From: RPQJ01 sp963726665
GTDB taxonomy: Bacteria > Pseudomonadota > Gammaproteobacteria > Steroidobacterales > Steroidobacteraceae
Assembly: GCA_963726665.1 (NCBI GenBank)
Contig: CAVSDW010000017.1
Coordinates: forward strand, 62,001-126,000
DNA: 64,000 bases
Reading direction: 5' to 3'
The notes under the pieces were generated by a model. The model worked only from the letters and a program-made list of their open reading frames with translations, did not search any database and was not told where the DNA came from. This document shows positions 28,281-36,267 of the stretch, piece by piece. Position numbers and translations under genes: made by a program. Numbering within the stretch: the stretch's first letter is position 1; each line of letters opens with the position of its first letter.

Positions 28281-29603
28281 TCAGTGCCGGGTTTCGGCGT
28301 AGGCACGGTGCATGCGGCGCGCCGTGGCAAGTTCATCGCGCAGGTACTCCACCAGCGTGGACGCGATGCCACGATTCATCTCCGGCGCCTTGCCGTCGGC
28401 GAGCCGGAATATCTGGCAGTAGAACCACGACATCGCCCCGAAGGTATTCAGCATCTTGATCGCAACGACCGGGCTGGTCGGTGACAGCCAGCCCTGGTCG
28501 CGGAGCTTCAGGCGGTCTTCCACGCGCTCGATGTCCGCCAACTCGCGGGCAAGCAGGCGTCGCGGGATATCCGGTTGCCAGCAGAGCGGCCGGCCGAGGC
28601 CGATCATGTCGCAATCCCCCTCGCCCAGCGCGGATTCCATCCCCGCTCGCGTGCGGAAACCGCCCGTGACCATGAGCGGCATGCGCGCGACCTTGCGAAC
28701 GGCGGTGGCGTACTCGAGAAAGTAGGCCTCGCGCGCACGGGTACTCGGTCGCAGGGTGACGACACTGTCCGCCCTCCCCTCGGCACCGATGAGTCGCGGC
28801 TGCTCATAGGTGCCGCCGGAGAGTTCCAGCAGGTCCAGCGACTCGTCGTTCAGCCAGCGGACGACCTCGAGGCACTCGGCATTGGTGAATCCGCCCTTGC
28901 GGAAATCGTCTGAATTGAGCTTCAAGGCCACCGGGAAGTCCGGGCCGACGGCCCTGCGCACCGCGCGCACGACCTCGAGCAGGAACCGCGCGCGATTCTC
29001 GAGCGAGCCGCCCCAGGCATCGGTGCGGCGGTTCGTCACGGGCGAGAGGAAGGAACTCAGCAGGTACCCGTGCGCGCCGTGAACCTGCACGCCCGTGAAG
29101 CCTGCCTCGCGCGCGACCACCGCGGCCTGCGCAAACCGGTTGATGAAGTCGAGGATCTCGGCTTCCGTGAGCGGACGCGGCTTCGCGTAGTTGCCGAGCA
29201 TCCTGAGCTGCACGTCGGAAGGCGCCCGCGGCTCACGCGTGACATATCGCGGCGACTGCCAGCCCGCCTGGGAGATCTGCATCCAGAGATGATTGCCGCC
29301 GACCGTCCCCGCCCGCGCCCACGCTCTCAACCTCTCCCTCGCCTCGGCGGAGACCGTGCGCGGCTCGGAGATGTCGATGGCGACGTTGCCGGGTCGTTCG
29401 AGGTCGGTGCGATCGATCTGCACGTTGCCCGTGAGCAGCAATCCTGCGCCGCCCTCGCTCCAGGTGCGGTAGAGCGTCTCGTGACGCGGCGTGGCCCGCA
29501 ACAGCGGATCCGCCAGGCCTTCCGTCATCGCGGCCTTGCAGAGGCGGTTCGGAAGAACCGCTCCGCACGGCAGGCGGAGCGGCGACGCGAGCGGGTCGCT
29601 CAC
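28281..29603 (-). CDS. NADH:flavin oxidoreductase (Old Yellow Enzyme family)
   Basis: 440 residues, intact TIM-barrel FMN enzyme. LPNRLCKAAMTEGLAD is the FMN-binding start, QISQAGWQSPRY aligns with the QLWHAGR region, VVAREAGFTGVQVHGAHGYLLSSFLSPVTNRRTDAWGGSLENRARFLLEVVRAVR is the class signature with the active-site His, and VTGGFRTRAGMESALGEGDCDMIGLGRPLC closes the phosphate site. It reduces activated double bonds (enones, dienoyl-CoA or steroid rings); there is no C-terminal Fe-S/FAD extension of the 2,4-dienoyl-CoA reductase type. Its ATG overlaps the WS/DGAT stop by four bases, so translation is coupled. Confidence 0.92.
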   Translation of the reverse strand: MSDPLASPLRLPCGAVLPNRLCKAAMTEGLADPLLRATPRHETLYRTWSEGGAGLLLTGNVQIDRTDLERPGNVAIDISEPRTVSAEARERLRAWARAGTVGGNHLWMQISQAGWQSPRYVTREPRAPSDVQLRMLGNYAKPRPLTEAEILDFINRFAQAAVVAREAGFTGVQVHGAHGYLLSSFLSPVTNRRTDAWGGSLENRARFLLEVVRAVRRAVGPDFPVALKLNSDDFRKGGFTNAECLEVVRWLNDESLDLLELSGGTYEQPRLIGAEGRADSVVTLRPSTRAREAYFLEYATAVRKVARMPLMVTGGFRTRAGMESALGEGDCDMIGLGRPLCWQPDIPRRLLARELADIERVEDRLKLRDQGWLSPTSPVVAIKMLNTFGAMSWFYCQIFRLADGKAPEMNRGIASTLVEYLRDELATARRMHRAYAETRH

Positions 29604-31222
29604 GGAGCCCTTCGCCGGCTACCCTTCTTCTTTGGCGCAGCGGGCGCGCTGGACGTCTTCGCTGCCCTGCCTCGGGCCTTCGCCTTCGACTTCGCGGCTG
29701 CTTTTCGCGGCCGGGCCGCAGGGGCCCCGGCCTTGCGCGGCCGGGCTGCGGGACCACCGGCCTGCGCGGCGCCGGATTTCTCGTGTGACTTTTCCGCGGC
29801 CGCGACGAGCTGAGCGAAGCTCGAGCGCAGGCAGTCCGCGAAGAACGCGGGGTCGGGCATCATGTCGCGGCACGCCACCGCGCAGATCCACAGCGTGCCG
29901 TGGTAGCTGAAGCCGGTGACGTTGAGCCCGAGCCCGTTCATCGCAATGCTGACGGGCGCAAATGCCACCATGCGCGCGCCGGCCATGTACAGCGGAACAT
30001 CGGGGCCGCGCACGTTCGACACGACGATGTTCATCGTCGGCACCATGACCTTGGTGGTGAAGAGTTCCGACGCCACCGCCGGCAACAGGTCGTAGACGTG
30101 CTTGGTGAGGTCCTTGCCGACCATCGCCACCATCGCCTTCGCCTTGACCCCACCGCCCTGGATCGCGTGCAGCCGCTCGATCGGATCGGCGATCTCCGTG
30201 TGCAGCGGCATCACCGCCACGCCGATCTGGTTGCCCGGCTCGCCCCCCTTGTCTGCGCCGCGCAGGCTCATCGGGACCTGCGCCGTCATGGTGCGATCCG
30301 GCAGCTCGCCCTTCTTGCCGAGGTAGAGATTGAGCGCCCCGCCGACGGTGGTCATGAACACGTCGTTGATCGTCGCGCCCTCGATGCGCTGGCGCACCTG
30401 CTTGATGTCGGCCATCGGCAGGCCGATCAGCTCCACCACGCGGTGCGCCGAGACCTTGGCGCTGAAGCGCGTCACGGGTGGTCGACGCAGCTTGGACTTG
30501 ACCGTCTCGGCGGACGGCAGGCCCGCCTCCTGCAGCATCTGCTTCAGCTGGCCCATGTAGCCGACGCCGATGCCGGCGAACCGCGCCGCCGTCTTCGCCG
30601 AGAAGCTCGCGGCGCGCGGCAGGCGTTGCGCTGTATTTACCAGCGCACGCGTATAGAGCTCGACCTGCGTCGGATCACGGTCCCGCACGCGACCCCGCCG
30701 CTCGCCCTCCTCCTCGTCCGGCTCCGCAGAGAGGGAATGGATGGCCTGCAGCACGACCGTGCCGCCTTCGCCATCGATCGCCGCGTGATGGAACTTGATG
30801 TAGAAAGCGAAGCTTCCGGGCGGAATGCCGGGAATGTTGTCGAGCCCCTCGATCACGTACGCCTCCCACAGCGGCTTGCTGCGATCGAGCGGGCGCGAGT
30901 GAATCCGGGCGACCTGGATGCAGAGCTGGCGCCAGTCGCCGGGTTGCGGCAGGGCGATGTGGCGTACGTGGAATTCGACGTCCACCTCGGCGTCCTCGAC
31001 CCAGTACGGCCGGTCGAGGCTCATCGGCACCGTGACCAGGCGCCGGCGGAAGACCGGCGCCGCATCGAGCCTCGACTCGAAGAACTTCAGGATGTCCTTG
31101 AACCTGACCTTGCCGCCGGGGGCCGTCGACGGATCGTAGATCCCGAGCCCTGCGACATGCATGTACTGGTTGCCGCGTTCCAGGCGGAGGAAAACGTTGT
31201 CCATACCGGAAAGCTGTTTCAT
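29600..31222 (-). CDS. wax ester synthase/diacylglycerol acyltransferase (WS/DGAT)
   Basis: 540 residues, intact. Transfers acyl groups from acyl-CoA to diacylglycerol or fatty alcohols, forming storage lipid at the inner membrane. MKQLSGMDNVFLRLERGNQYMHVAGLGIYDP is the typical start. The catalytic motif HHAAIDGEGG (HHxxxDG) is at about residue 140, with the later TINDVFMTTVGGALNLYL and MNIVVSNVRGPDVPLYMAGARM (the NVRGP motif) and PVSIAMNGLGLNVTGFSYHG. The last 50 residues are a Lys/Ala/Arg/Pro tail with near-duplicate RPRKAGAPA and RPRKAAAKS units, resembling histone-like basic tails and not needed for the core fold. Pairing with an OYE gene is notable. Confidence 0.94.
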   Translation of the reverse strand: MKQLSGMDNVFLRLERGNQYMHVAGLGIYDPSTAPGGKVRFKDILKFFESRLDAAPVFRRRLVTVPMSLDRPYWVEDAEVDVEFHVRHIALPQPGDWRQLCIQVARIHSRPLDRSKPLWEAYVIEGLDNIPGIPPGSFAFYIKFHHAAIDGEGGTVVLQAIHSLSAEPDEEEGERRGRVRDRDPTQVELYTRALVNTAQRLPRAASFSAKTAARFAGIGVGYMGQLKQMLQEAGLPSAETVKSKLRRPPVTRFSAKVSAHRVVELIGLPMADIKQVRQRIEGATINDVFMTTVGGALNLYLGKKGELPDRTMTAQVPMSLRGADKGGEPGNQIGVAVMPLHTEIADPIERLHAIQGGGVKAKAMVAMVGKDLTKHVYDLLPAVASELFTTKVMVPTMNIVVSNVRGPDVPLYMAGARMVAFAPVSIAMNGLGLNVTGFSYHGTLWICAVACRDMMPDPAFFADCLRSSFAQLVAAAEKSHEKSGAAQAGGPAARPRKAGAPAARPRKAAAKSKAKARGRAAKTSSAPAAPKKKGSRRRAP

Positions 31223-31423
31223 GCGCGGTCCCCCGATGGCGTCGGCGAAGCGCCGGACAGGCCGGCGTTCGCGAATTGTCGTTGACGGACCTTACTTGCG
31301 GCCGCGCTTGACGTCCATAGCGAACGGCGAGCGGATCCGGCGGCGTCGCGATATCTCGATGCCCGCGCCGCGGGGTTACTATCGGTGCGCTGCGGACTCG
31401 CGCAGCGCGATGGGGCAGATGCG

Positions 31424-32536
31424 ATGAAACGATTCCTGGCGTGGCTCGGACTGGCAGCCGTAGCGCTCGCGGCCTACCTGCTCTTCTGGCCGGTGCCGAT
31501 CGAGCCTGTCGCGTGGAACGCGCCGCGGTTCGCCGGATACGTCGGGCCGCACGCGCGAAACGAGCGGCTCGCCGCGGCGCGACTGGTGTCCCTCGCGCCG
31601 GAAATCGGCCCCGAGCACATCGCCTTCGGGCCGGACGGGAAGCTCTACACGGGCGTCCTGTCGGGTGCCGTGTTGCGCATGAGCCCGGACGGCACGGGAA
31701 TCGAAACCGTGGTGAACACCGGCGGGCGGCCACTCGGCATGGAGTTCGACGCCGCGGGACAACTGTACATCGCCGACGCGATGAATGGCCTGATGCGGGT
31801 GGGCACCGACGGCTCGATCACGCTGCTTGCGGATCACATGGGCGCCGAGCCCATCCTCTACGCAGACGCGGTGGTGGTGGCCGGGGATGGCCGTGTCTAC
31901 TTCACGGACGCCTCGCGACGCTTCGACCCACGTGAACTCGGCACGTTCGATGCGGCGCTGCTCGACATCATGGAGCACTCCTGCACCGGGCGCGTATTCG
32001 AGTACCAGCCCTCGACGCGTGCGCTGCGCCTGGTAATGACCGGGCTGTGCTTCCCGAACGGCGTTGCACTCTCCGGCGACCAGTCGCAGCTCTTCATTGC
32101 CGAGACCGGCGAGTACCGTGTCTGGAAGGTGGATGCAGACGCCGAGTCACTCGATGCCCGGGCCATCTCCGCCGGCGAGGGGAACCCGAAAGCTCGAGTG
32201 ATCCTCGCGAACCTGCCGGGATTCCCGGACAACCTCACGCGCGATGCGGAAGGTCGCCTGTGGACCGGGTTCTCGAAGCCGCGCAGCGAAATCATCGATG
32301 CGTTGTCGAGCCGTCCGTGGCTGCGCGCCATGAGTCTTCGACTGCCAAAGGCGCTGTGGCCGGTTCCGCCGGCCTACGGTCATGTAATCGCATTCGATGA
32401 GGACGGACGCGTGCTCGCGGACCTGCAGGATCCGGCGGGTCGCATACCCGAGACGAGCGGGGCCACGGAGCACGATGGCAAGCTCTACGTCCAGAGCCTG
32501 CATGGGGACGGGCTGGGCGTGCTGCCGGCGCCCTAG
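31424..32536 (+). CDS. strictosidine synthase/SMP-30-like six-bladed propeller protein
   Basis: 370 residues from ATG 31424; an upstream in-frame start is less likely. An N-terminal anchor FLAWLGLAAVALAAYLLFWPVP is followed by GPEHIAFGPDGKLYTGVLSGAVLRMSPDG, GRPLGMEFDAAGQLYIADAMNGLM, AGDGRVYFTDASRRFDP, MTGLCFPNGVALSGDQSQLFIAETGEYRVWKV and LPGFPDNLTRDAEGRLWTGF. These blades with FPNG and FPDN motifs are those of strictosidine-synthase/APMAP-type calcium-dependent hydrolases. The protein is probably a periplasm-facing lactonase or arylesterase. Substrate unknown. Intact and divergent from the WS/DGAT gene; the 201-base gap holds no gene. Confidence 0.88.
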   Translation: MKRFLAWLGLAAVALAAYLLFWPVPIEPVAWNAPRFAGYVGPHARNERLAAARLVSLAPEIGPEHIAFGPDGKLYTGVLSGAVLRMSPDGTGIETVVNTGGRPLGMEFDAAGQLYIADAMNGLMRVGTDGSITLLADHMGAEPILYADAVVVAGDGRVYFTDASRRFDPRELGTFDAALLDIMEHSCTGRVFEYQPSTRALRLVMTGLCFPNGVALSGDQSQLFIAETGEYRVWKVDADAESLDARAISAGEGNPKARVILANLPGFPDNLTRDAEGRLWTGFSKPRSEIIDALSSRPWLRAMSLRLPKALWPVPPAYGHVIAFDEDGRVLADLQDPAGRIPETSGATEHDGKLYVQSLHGDGLGVLPAP

Positions 32537-32588
32537 ATTGCCGCCGGGGTCGAGGCGGACTTCACTGGGGAGACCCCTCCTGTTGCCG

Positions 32589-32705
32589 TCACCAGACGAA
32601 CTTGACCCCGGAGAAGCTGTGGACCAGCGCCGCGAACGAGACGGCCACGACGAGCGCCAGGGCGGCGACGATCATCAGGGAATAGGTGCGTTCAGGTGTG
32701 TGCAT
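32589..32705 (-). CDS. 38-residue single-pass membrane microprotein
   Basis: Reading the minus strand from ATG 32705 to TGA 32589 gives MHTPERTYSLMIVAALALVV, then AVSFAALVHSFSGVKFVW. A GGAGGC ribosome-binding site lies five bases upstream. A hydrophilic N-terminus, one hydrophobic helix of about 20 residues and a short C-terminal tail ending VKFVW form a typical small membrane protein. No homologue recognised. A second protein of similar build is encoded 244 bases upstream on the same strand. Confidence 0.6.
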   Translation of the reverse strand: MHTPERTYSLMIVAALALVVAVSFAALVHSFSGVKFVW

Positions 32706-32899
32706 GATGCCTCCAGTAGGTGACTGAAGGCGGCAACCGGCGGAAGCCTGGTCGGCAGCCCGCCGGGCGCTGCCTCAGTCCATTTCGGACGGCGTCATTG
32801 TATATCAGGAATTGCTGCGGCGCAGCAGACTTCTTTGAAGTCCGTCACATTTTTGCAACAGACGAGACTTATATAAATCAGCTAGTTACGAACCAACGT

Positions 32900-32942
32900 C
32901 GCTGCGCGGGCGGAAAAACGACGTTTTCCAACCCGCGCAGCG
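32900..32942. repeat. long imperfect hairpin downstream of the 41-residue gene
   Basis: CGCTGCGCGGG (32900-32910) and CCCGCGCAGCG (32932-32942) are perfect 11-bp arms. The 21-base centre contains a second short stem (GGAAAA / TTTTCC). No T run follows on either strand, so it is not a classic intrinsic terminator. The flanking gap 32706-32948 is A+T-rich (a TATATAA stretch near 32870) and probably holds promoter sequences for the 38-residue gene; I see no other gene there. Confidence 0.7.
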
Positions 32943-32948
32943 GGTCGT

Positions 32949-33074
32949 TCAGACATGCGGGACGATGGCCGCGACAGCATGCGTCAGCGAAGCCATGACC
33001 ACCAGGATCGACACCGCCAGGGCGGCCAGGAGGCTGGGCAGGAGGCGGTTCTGTAATTGGACTCGGTTCAACAT
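32949..33074 (-). CDS. 41-residue single-pass membrane microprotein
   Basis: Minus-strand ATG 33074 to TGA 32949: MLNRVQLQNRLLPSLLAALA, then VSILVVMASLTHAVAAIVPHV. A GGAGGATCC ribosome-binding site precedes the ATG. Basic N-terminus, one hydrophobic helix of about 25 residues, short tail; it could also be an uncleaved signal anchor. Divergent from a LysR gene whose start is 110 bases away, so that regulator may control it. No homologue recognised. Confidence 0.6.
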   Translation of the reverse strand: MLNRVQLQNRLLPSLLAALAVSILVVMASLTHAVAAIVPHV

Positions 33075-33183
33075 GACTGGATCCTCCATCGGTTTCGTTC
33101 GGGGGCCAAGATAGGCCCGTCCGTTAATCTTTTAAATAGGACGGATCATTGCGCTCTGTTCCGTAATCCTGAACAATTGAACC

Positions 33184-34137
33184 ATGGATCAACTGGTCGC
33201 CATCCGCGTCTTCACCCGCGTTGCCGAGCGAGGATCGTTCGCCCAGGCGGCCGCGGAACTCGACATCTCCCGTGCGGCGGCAAGCGCGCACGTCGCGGCG
33301 CTCGAGAAGCATCTCGGCGTCCGGCTCCTCAACCGGACCACCCGCAAGGTCAGCCTTACCGCAGAGGGCAGCGACTACCTGCAGCGGACTCGACGCATCC
33401 TCGAGGAACTCGCGGACGCGGAAGAGACCGTGCGGGGAACACGCTCGAAGCCGGAAGGACGGCTGAGAGTGGACGTGCCGGTGTCATTCGGTCGGTATCT
33501 GCTCCTGCCCGCACTGCCCGAGTTCGCGCGGAGATATCCCGCCATCGAACTCGACGTGCGACTGAACGACCGGATCACGGATCTCGTCGCCGAGCGTGTG
33601 GACGTGGCGCTGCGCGTCGGCGGAATCAGGCAGAGCGGCCTCGTGGCGCGGCGCGTCGTGCAGATCAACCTCGTCACCGTCGCCTCACCTTCCTACCTCG
33701 CGGACCACGGCGAGCCGCTCACGCCGGACGACCTGCGCGGACATCGCCTGCTCGGGCTGTCGCCACCAGGCGGCGGCAGCCCCGAGTGGAACTTCCCGCC
33801 GCCGTACCTTCCGCGCCGGTTGAAACTGCACTTCGCGATGCAGTTCAATGCCGCGGAGGCCCCGACCATCGCCGCGGCCGCCGGCCTCGGCATTGCGCGC
33901 TCGGGGGATCTCATCGCCGCCGAATACATCGCGCGCGGTGAACTCAAGCTCATTCTCAACGAGTACGTCATGCCTGGGCCACAGATCTCGCTCGTGTATC
34001 CGTCCGCGGGGCACCAGTCGGCGAAGGTTCGCGTGTTCTCGGATTTTGCCGCCGACCTCATGCGACGTTACAGCGAGGTCGTGCACCAGTGGTTGCAGGA
34101 TGCCGCCCCGCCGGTATCGGTGCTGCCGATCCGCTGA
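33184..34137 (+). CDS. LysR-family transcriptional regulator
   Basis: 317 residues, intact. DQLVAIRVFTRVAERGSFAQAAAELDISRAAASAHVAALEKHLGVRLLNRTTRKVSLTAEG is the complete winged helix-turn-helix. RLRVDVPVSFGRYLLLPALPEFARRYPAIELDVRLNDRITDLVAERVDVALRVG is the conserved effector-domain start of the large aryl/quinone-type LysR group (AaeR/DsdC-like sequences). The A+T-rich 109-base gap to the divergent microprotein gene is the probable operator region. Effector unknown. Confidence 0.92.
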   Translation: MDQLVAIRVFTRVAERGSFAQAAAELDISRAAASAHVAALEKHLGVRLLNRTTRKVSLTAEGSDYLQRTRRILEELADAEETVRGTRSKPEGRLRVDVPVSFGRYLLLPALPEFARRYPAIELDVRLNDRITDLVAERVDVALRVGGIRQSGLVARRVVQINLVTVASPSYLADHGEPLTPDDLRGHRLLGLSPPGGGSPEWNFPPPYLPRRLKLHFAMQFNAAEAPTIAAAAGLGIARSGDLIAAEYIARGELKLILNEYVMPGPQISLVYPSAGHQSAKVRVFSDFAADLMRRYSEVVHQWLQDAAPPVSVLPIR

Positions 34138-34234
34138 AAGATGATTGCTCGCATCGCGTGGCGACACACTCGCCGCCTCAGCGCGATCGCGTGGCGCACG
34201 CCCGGTCACCGACACGCAGCGCGGCGTGCCTTTC

Positions 34235-34304
34235 GAGCGCAGTCTTGATTAAGTCAAATACAAAAACTGGATATTGTGCAGCGGCGCGTACGGGCGCAGA
34301 GTCG
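34235..34304 (+). repeat. conserved 70-nt leader, copy 1 (upstream of PhoD-like gene)
   Basis: This 70-base stretch aligns without gaps to 36138-36207. Identical blocks include GAGCGCA, GATTAAGTCAAATACA (34247-34262), ATTGTGC, and CGGGCGCAGAGTCG at the end. Each copy lies shortly before an exported phosphoesterase gene. It may be a shared promoter/operator or a structured 5' leader. Confidence 0.8.
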
Positions 34305-34314
34305 TTGGGTTGCG

Positions 34315-34343
34315 TTTTTTTTTTTTTTTTTTTTTTTTTTTTT
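34315..34343. repeat. 29-base T homopolymer
   Basis: Twenty-nine consecutive T residues sit in a two-thirds G+C genome, three bases before the ATG of the PhoD-like gene. The matching place in the second leader carries a GCGGGCC/GGCCCGC hairpin and a GGAGGGG ribosome-binding site, both missing here. The tract therefore appears to replace normal leader sequence. Confidence 0.85.
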
Positions 34344-34345
34344 GT

Positions 34346-36037
34346 ATGTCATCGAATCAGAAATCGACCATGGTCGCGGCTGCTGTTGCTGCCGTGCTGT
34401 CAGTCGCGGGTATCGCTGGCCCGGCGTGGGCTGCTGAGTTGCCGAACGGTGTTGCCGCTGGCGACGTGACCGGGACCTCCGGGTGCTCTGGGCGCGCGCC
34501 GACAGTGTCGGTCGGATGCGCTTCGAAATCTCGGATCGCGCCAACCTGCGCGGGGCGAAGAAATTCAACGTCACGGTGTCCGACCGGACGGTGCCTGCCA
34601 AGGTGCGCGTGGACGACCTCGACCCGCGACGACCTATTACTACCGGGCGACGGATGCCGCGGGCAACACGAGCGCGGGCCGGTTCCGGACGCCACCCACG
34701 TCCTGCACCAACGCCGCGGTGCGCTTCGGTGTCTCGGGCGACTGGCGCGGCGAGCTGGCGCCTTACCCGTCGATCCGCAATGTTCCGCAGCGCGACCTCG
34801 ACTTTTTCATAGAGCATGGCGACACGATCTACGCCGAGCGCTATTCGGGTCCGCAGGAGCCGCCGGCCAGGACGCTGCCCGAGTACCGCGCGCGCCACAA
34901 CGAAGTCATGAGCGAGCGATTCGGCCTCAATACCTGGCGGGACCTGCGCGCCTCGACGGCCATCCTGGCGACCATCGACGATCACGAGGTGACCAACGAC
35001 TTCGCGGGCGGCGCGCCCCCGTCGAGCAATCCGGTCGATTTCGACCAGACCGGCGCCTACATCAACGAGACCGCGCGGTACAAGGCGGGGCTGCAGGCCT
35101 TCCAGGAATACCGGCCGCTCGAGAACCGCCGCTACGGCAAGACCGGCGATCCGCGCACCGCCGGGAAGCCGAAGCTGTTCCGGGCGCGCACGTACGGCAA
35201 CGCAGCCGCGGTGATCGTGCTCGACAACCGTTCGTTCCGTGATCAGGAACTTGCGTCGGCAAATCTCGCGAACCCTGAGGATGTCGGGCGCTTCCTGTTC
35301 CAGTCCTTCGACCCGTCGCGCACGATGCTCGGCGCGGCACAGCTGGACGACCTGAAGCGGGAACTCGTGCGGGCCAGCAGCGCGGCGTCGTGTGGAAGTT
35401 CGTGCTGACGCCCGAGCCCATCCAGAACCTCGGTGTCCTGATCGCGGAGGATCGCTTCGAAGGTTATGCGGCCGAGCGTACCCAGATCCTGAAGTTCATC
35501 AATGACCAGCACATCGACAACGTCGTCTTCGTGACGGCCGACATCACGGCACGATCGTCAACAACCTGACGTACCAGTTGGGGGCGTTCCAGCCGCAGGT
35601 CGCGACCGGTTCGTTCGAAATCTCGGCGAGCGCCGCCGCATTCGAGCAGCCGTTCGGGCCGACGGTCGCCGATCTCGCGGCGCAGCTGGGTTTCATCACG
35701 GGACCGCAGAAGGCGTACTACGACAGCCTGCCGACGTACCCGGGGCTCGGGAAGGACAACTTCATCGAGTCGCTGGTCAACGGCCAGACGTCGCAGCTCG
35801 GCTACGATCCGGTCGGCCTGAACAACTCGAACATCCAGGTGTCGAATTCGATAGGCGGCTACGTCGCGACGCACATCTACGGCTGGACCGAGTTCAACGT
35901 CGATCGCGACAGCAAGGCTTTGACGATCACGACGTATGGAATTCCTTCCTACACCTACGCTGAACTGCACGCGAACACGGCGGCCGTGACCGGTCGCCAG
36001 CCGACGGTGTGGCAGCAGTTCCAGGTGCAGCCCGTGA
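34346..36037 (+). pseudogene. exported PhoD-like alkaline phosphatase/phosphodiesterase (frameshifted)
   Basis: Start at ATG 34346 or 34370; signal peptide MVAAAVAAVLSVAGIAGPAWAAE. A fibronectin-like N-terminal domain (KFNVTVSDRTVPAKVRVDDL, TTYYYRATDAAGNTSAGRFRT) precedes the metallophosphatase core: VRFGVSGDWRGEL, FFIEHGDTIYAERYSGP, ILATIDDHEVTNDFAGG and AAVIVLDNRSFRDQE, matching the D, D, N/H metal ligands of the PhoD family (GDxIYA, DDHExxND). At least five frame changes. No in-frame stop occurs at the expected end; one base shift gives VQP then TGA at 36037. A 29-T tract lies immediately upstream. Role: release of phosphate from phosphodiesters outside the inner membrane. Confidence 0.84.
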
Positions 36038-36137
36038 TCGGGCCGACTTCGGCGCCCGCCGGGCGCCGCCTGGCGGGCCGCGCCGGCGCGTGCGCTGCAC
36101 CCGCCGGAGCATCGACCCGGAGTGCGGTACGCCCTGC

Positions 36138-36207
36138 GAGCGCAAGCGAGATTAAGTCAAATACACAATTCGCGGATTGTGCCGCGACGCGTGCGGGCGC
36201 AGAGTCG
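36138..36207 (+). repeat. conserved 70-nt leader, copy 2 (upstream of EEP gene)
   Basis: Matches 34235-34304 along its whole length, with the 16-base identical block at 36150-36165. Here it continues into a short hairpin (GCGGGCC / GGCCCGC near 36214-36231) and then GGAGGGG and the ATG at 36268, about 60 bases after the repeat. Confidence 0.8.
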
Positions 36208-36267
36208 GGAAGCTGCGGGCCATCCGGCCCGCGCAGAAATAGTATTCAGGAACACGGAGGGGAAAAC

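Noticed and set aside
29900..31285. Open frame of 461 codons on the plus strand
   Set aside because: Antisense to the intact WS/DGAT gene; His/Arg-rich shadow.
34315..34343. Poly-T run read as an intrinsic terminator
   Set aside because: No stem precedes it and it lies three bases before an ATG; more likely an assembly artefact.
36045..36075. GGCGCCC/GGGCGCC stem as the terminator of the PhoD-like gene
   Set aside because: The palindrome exists but no T run follows; high G+C alone makes such stems frequent.
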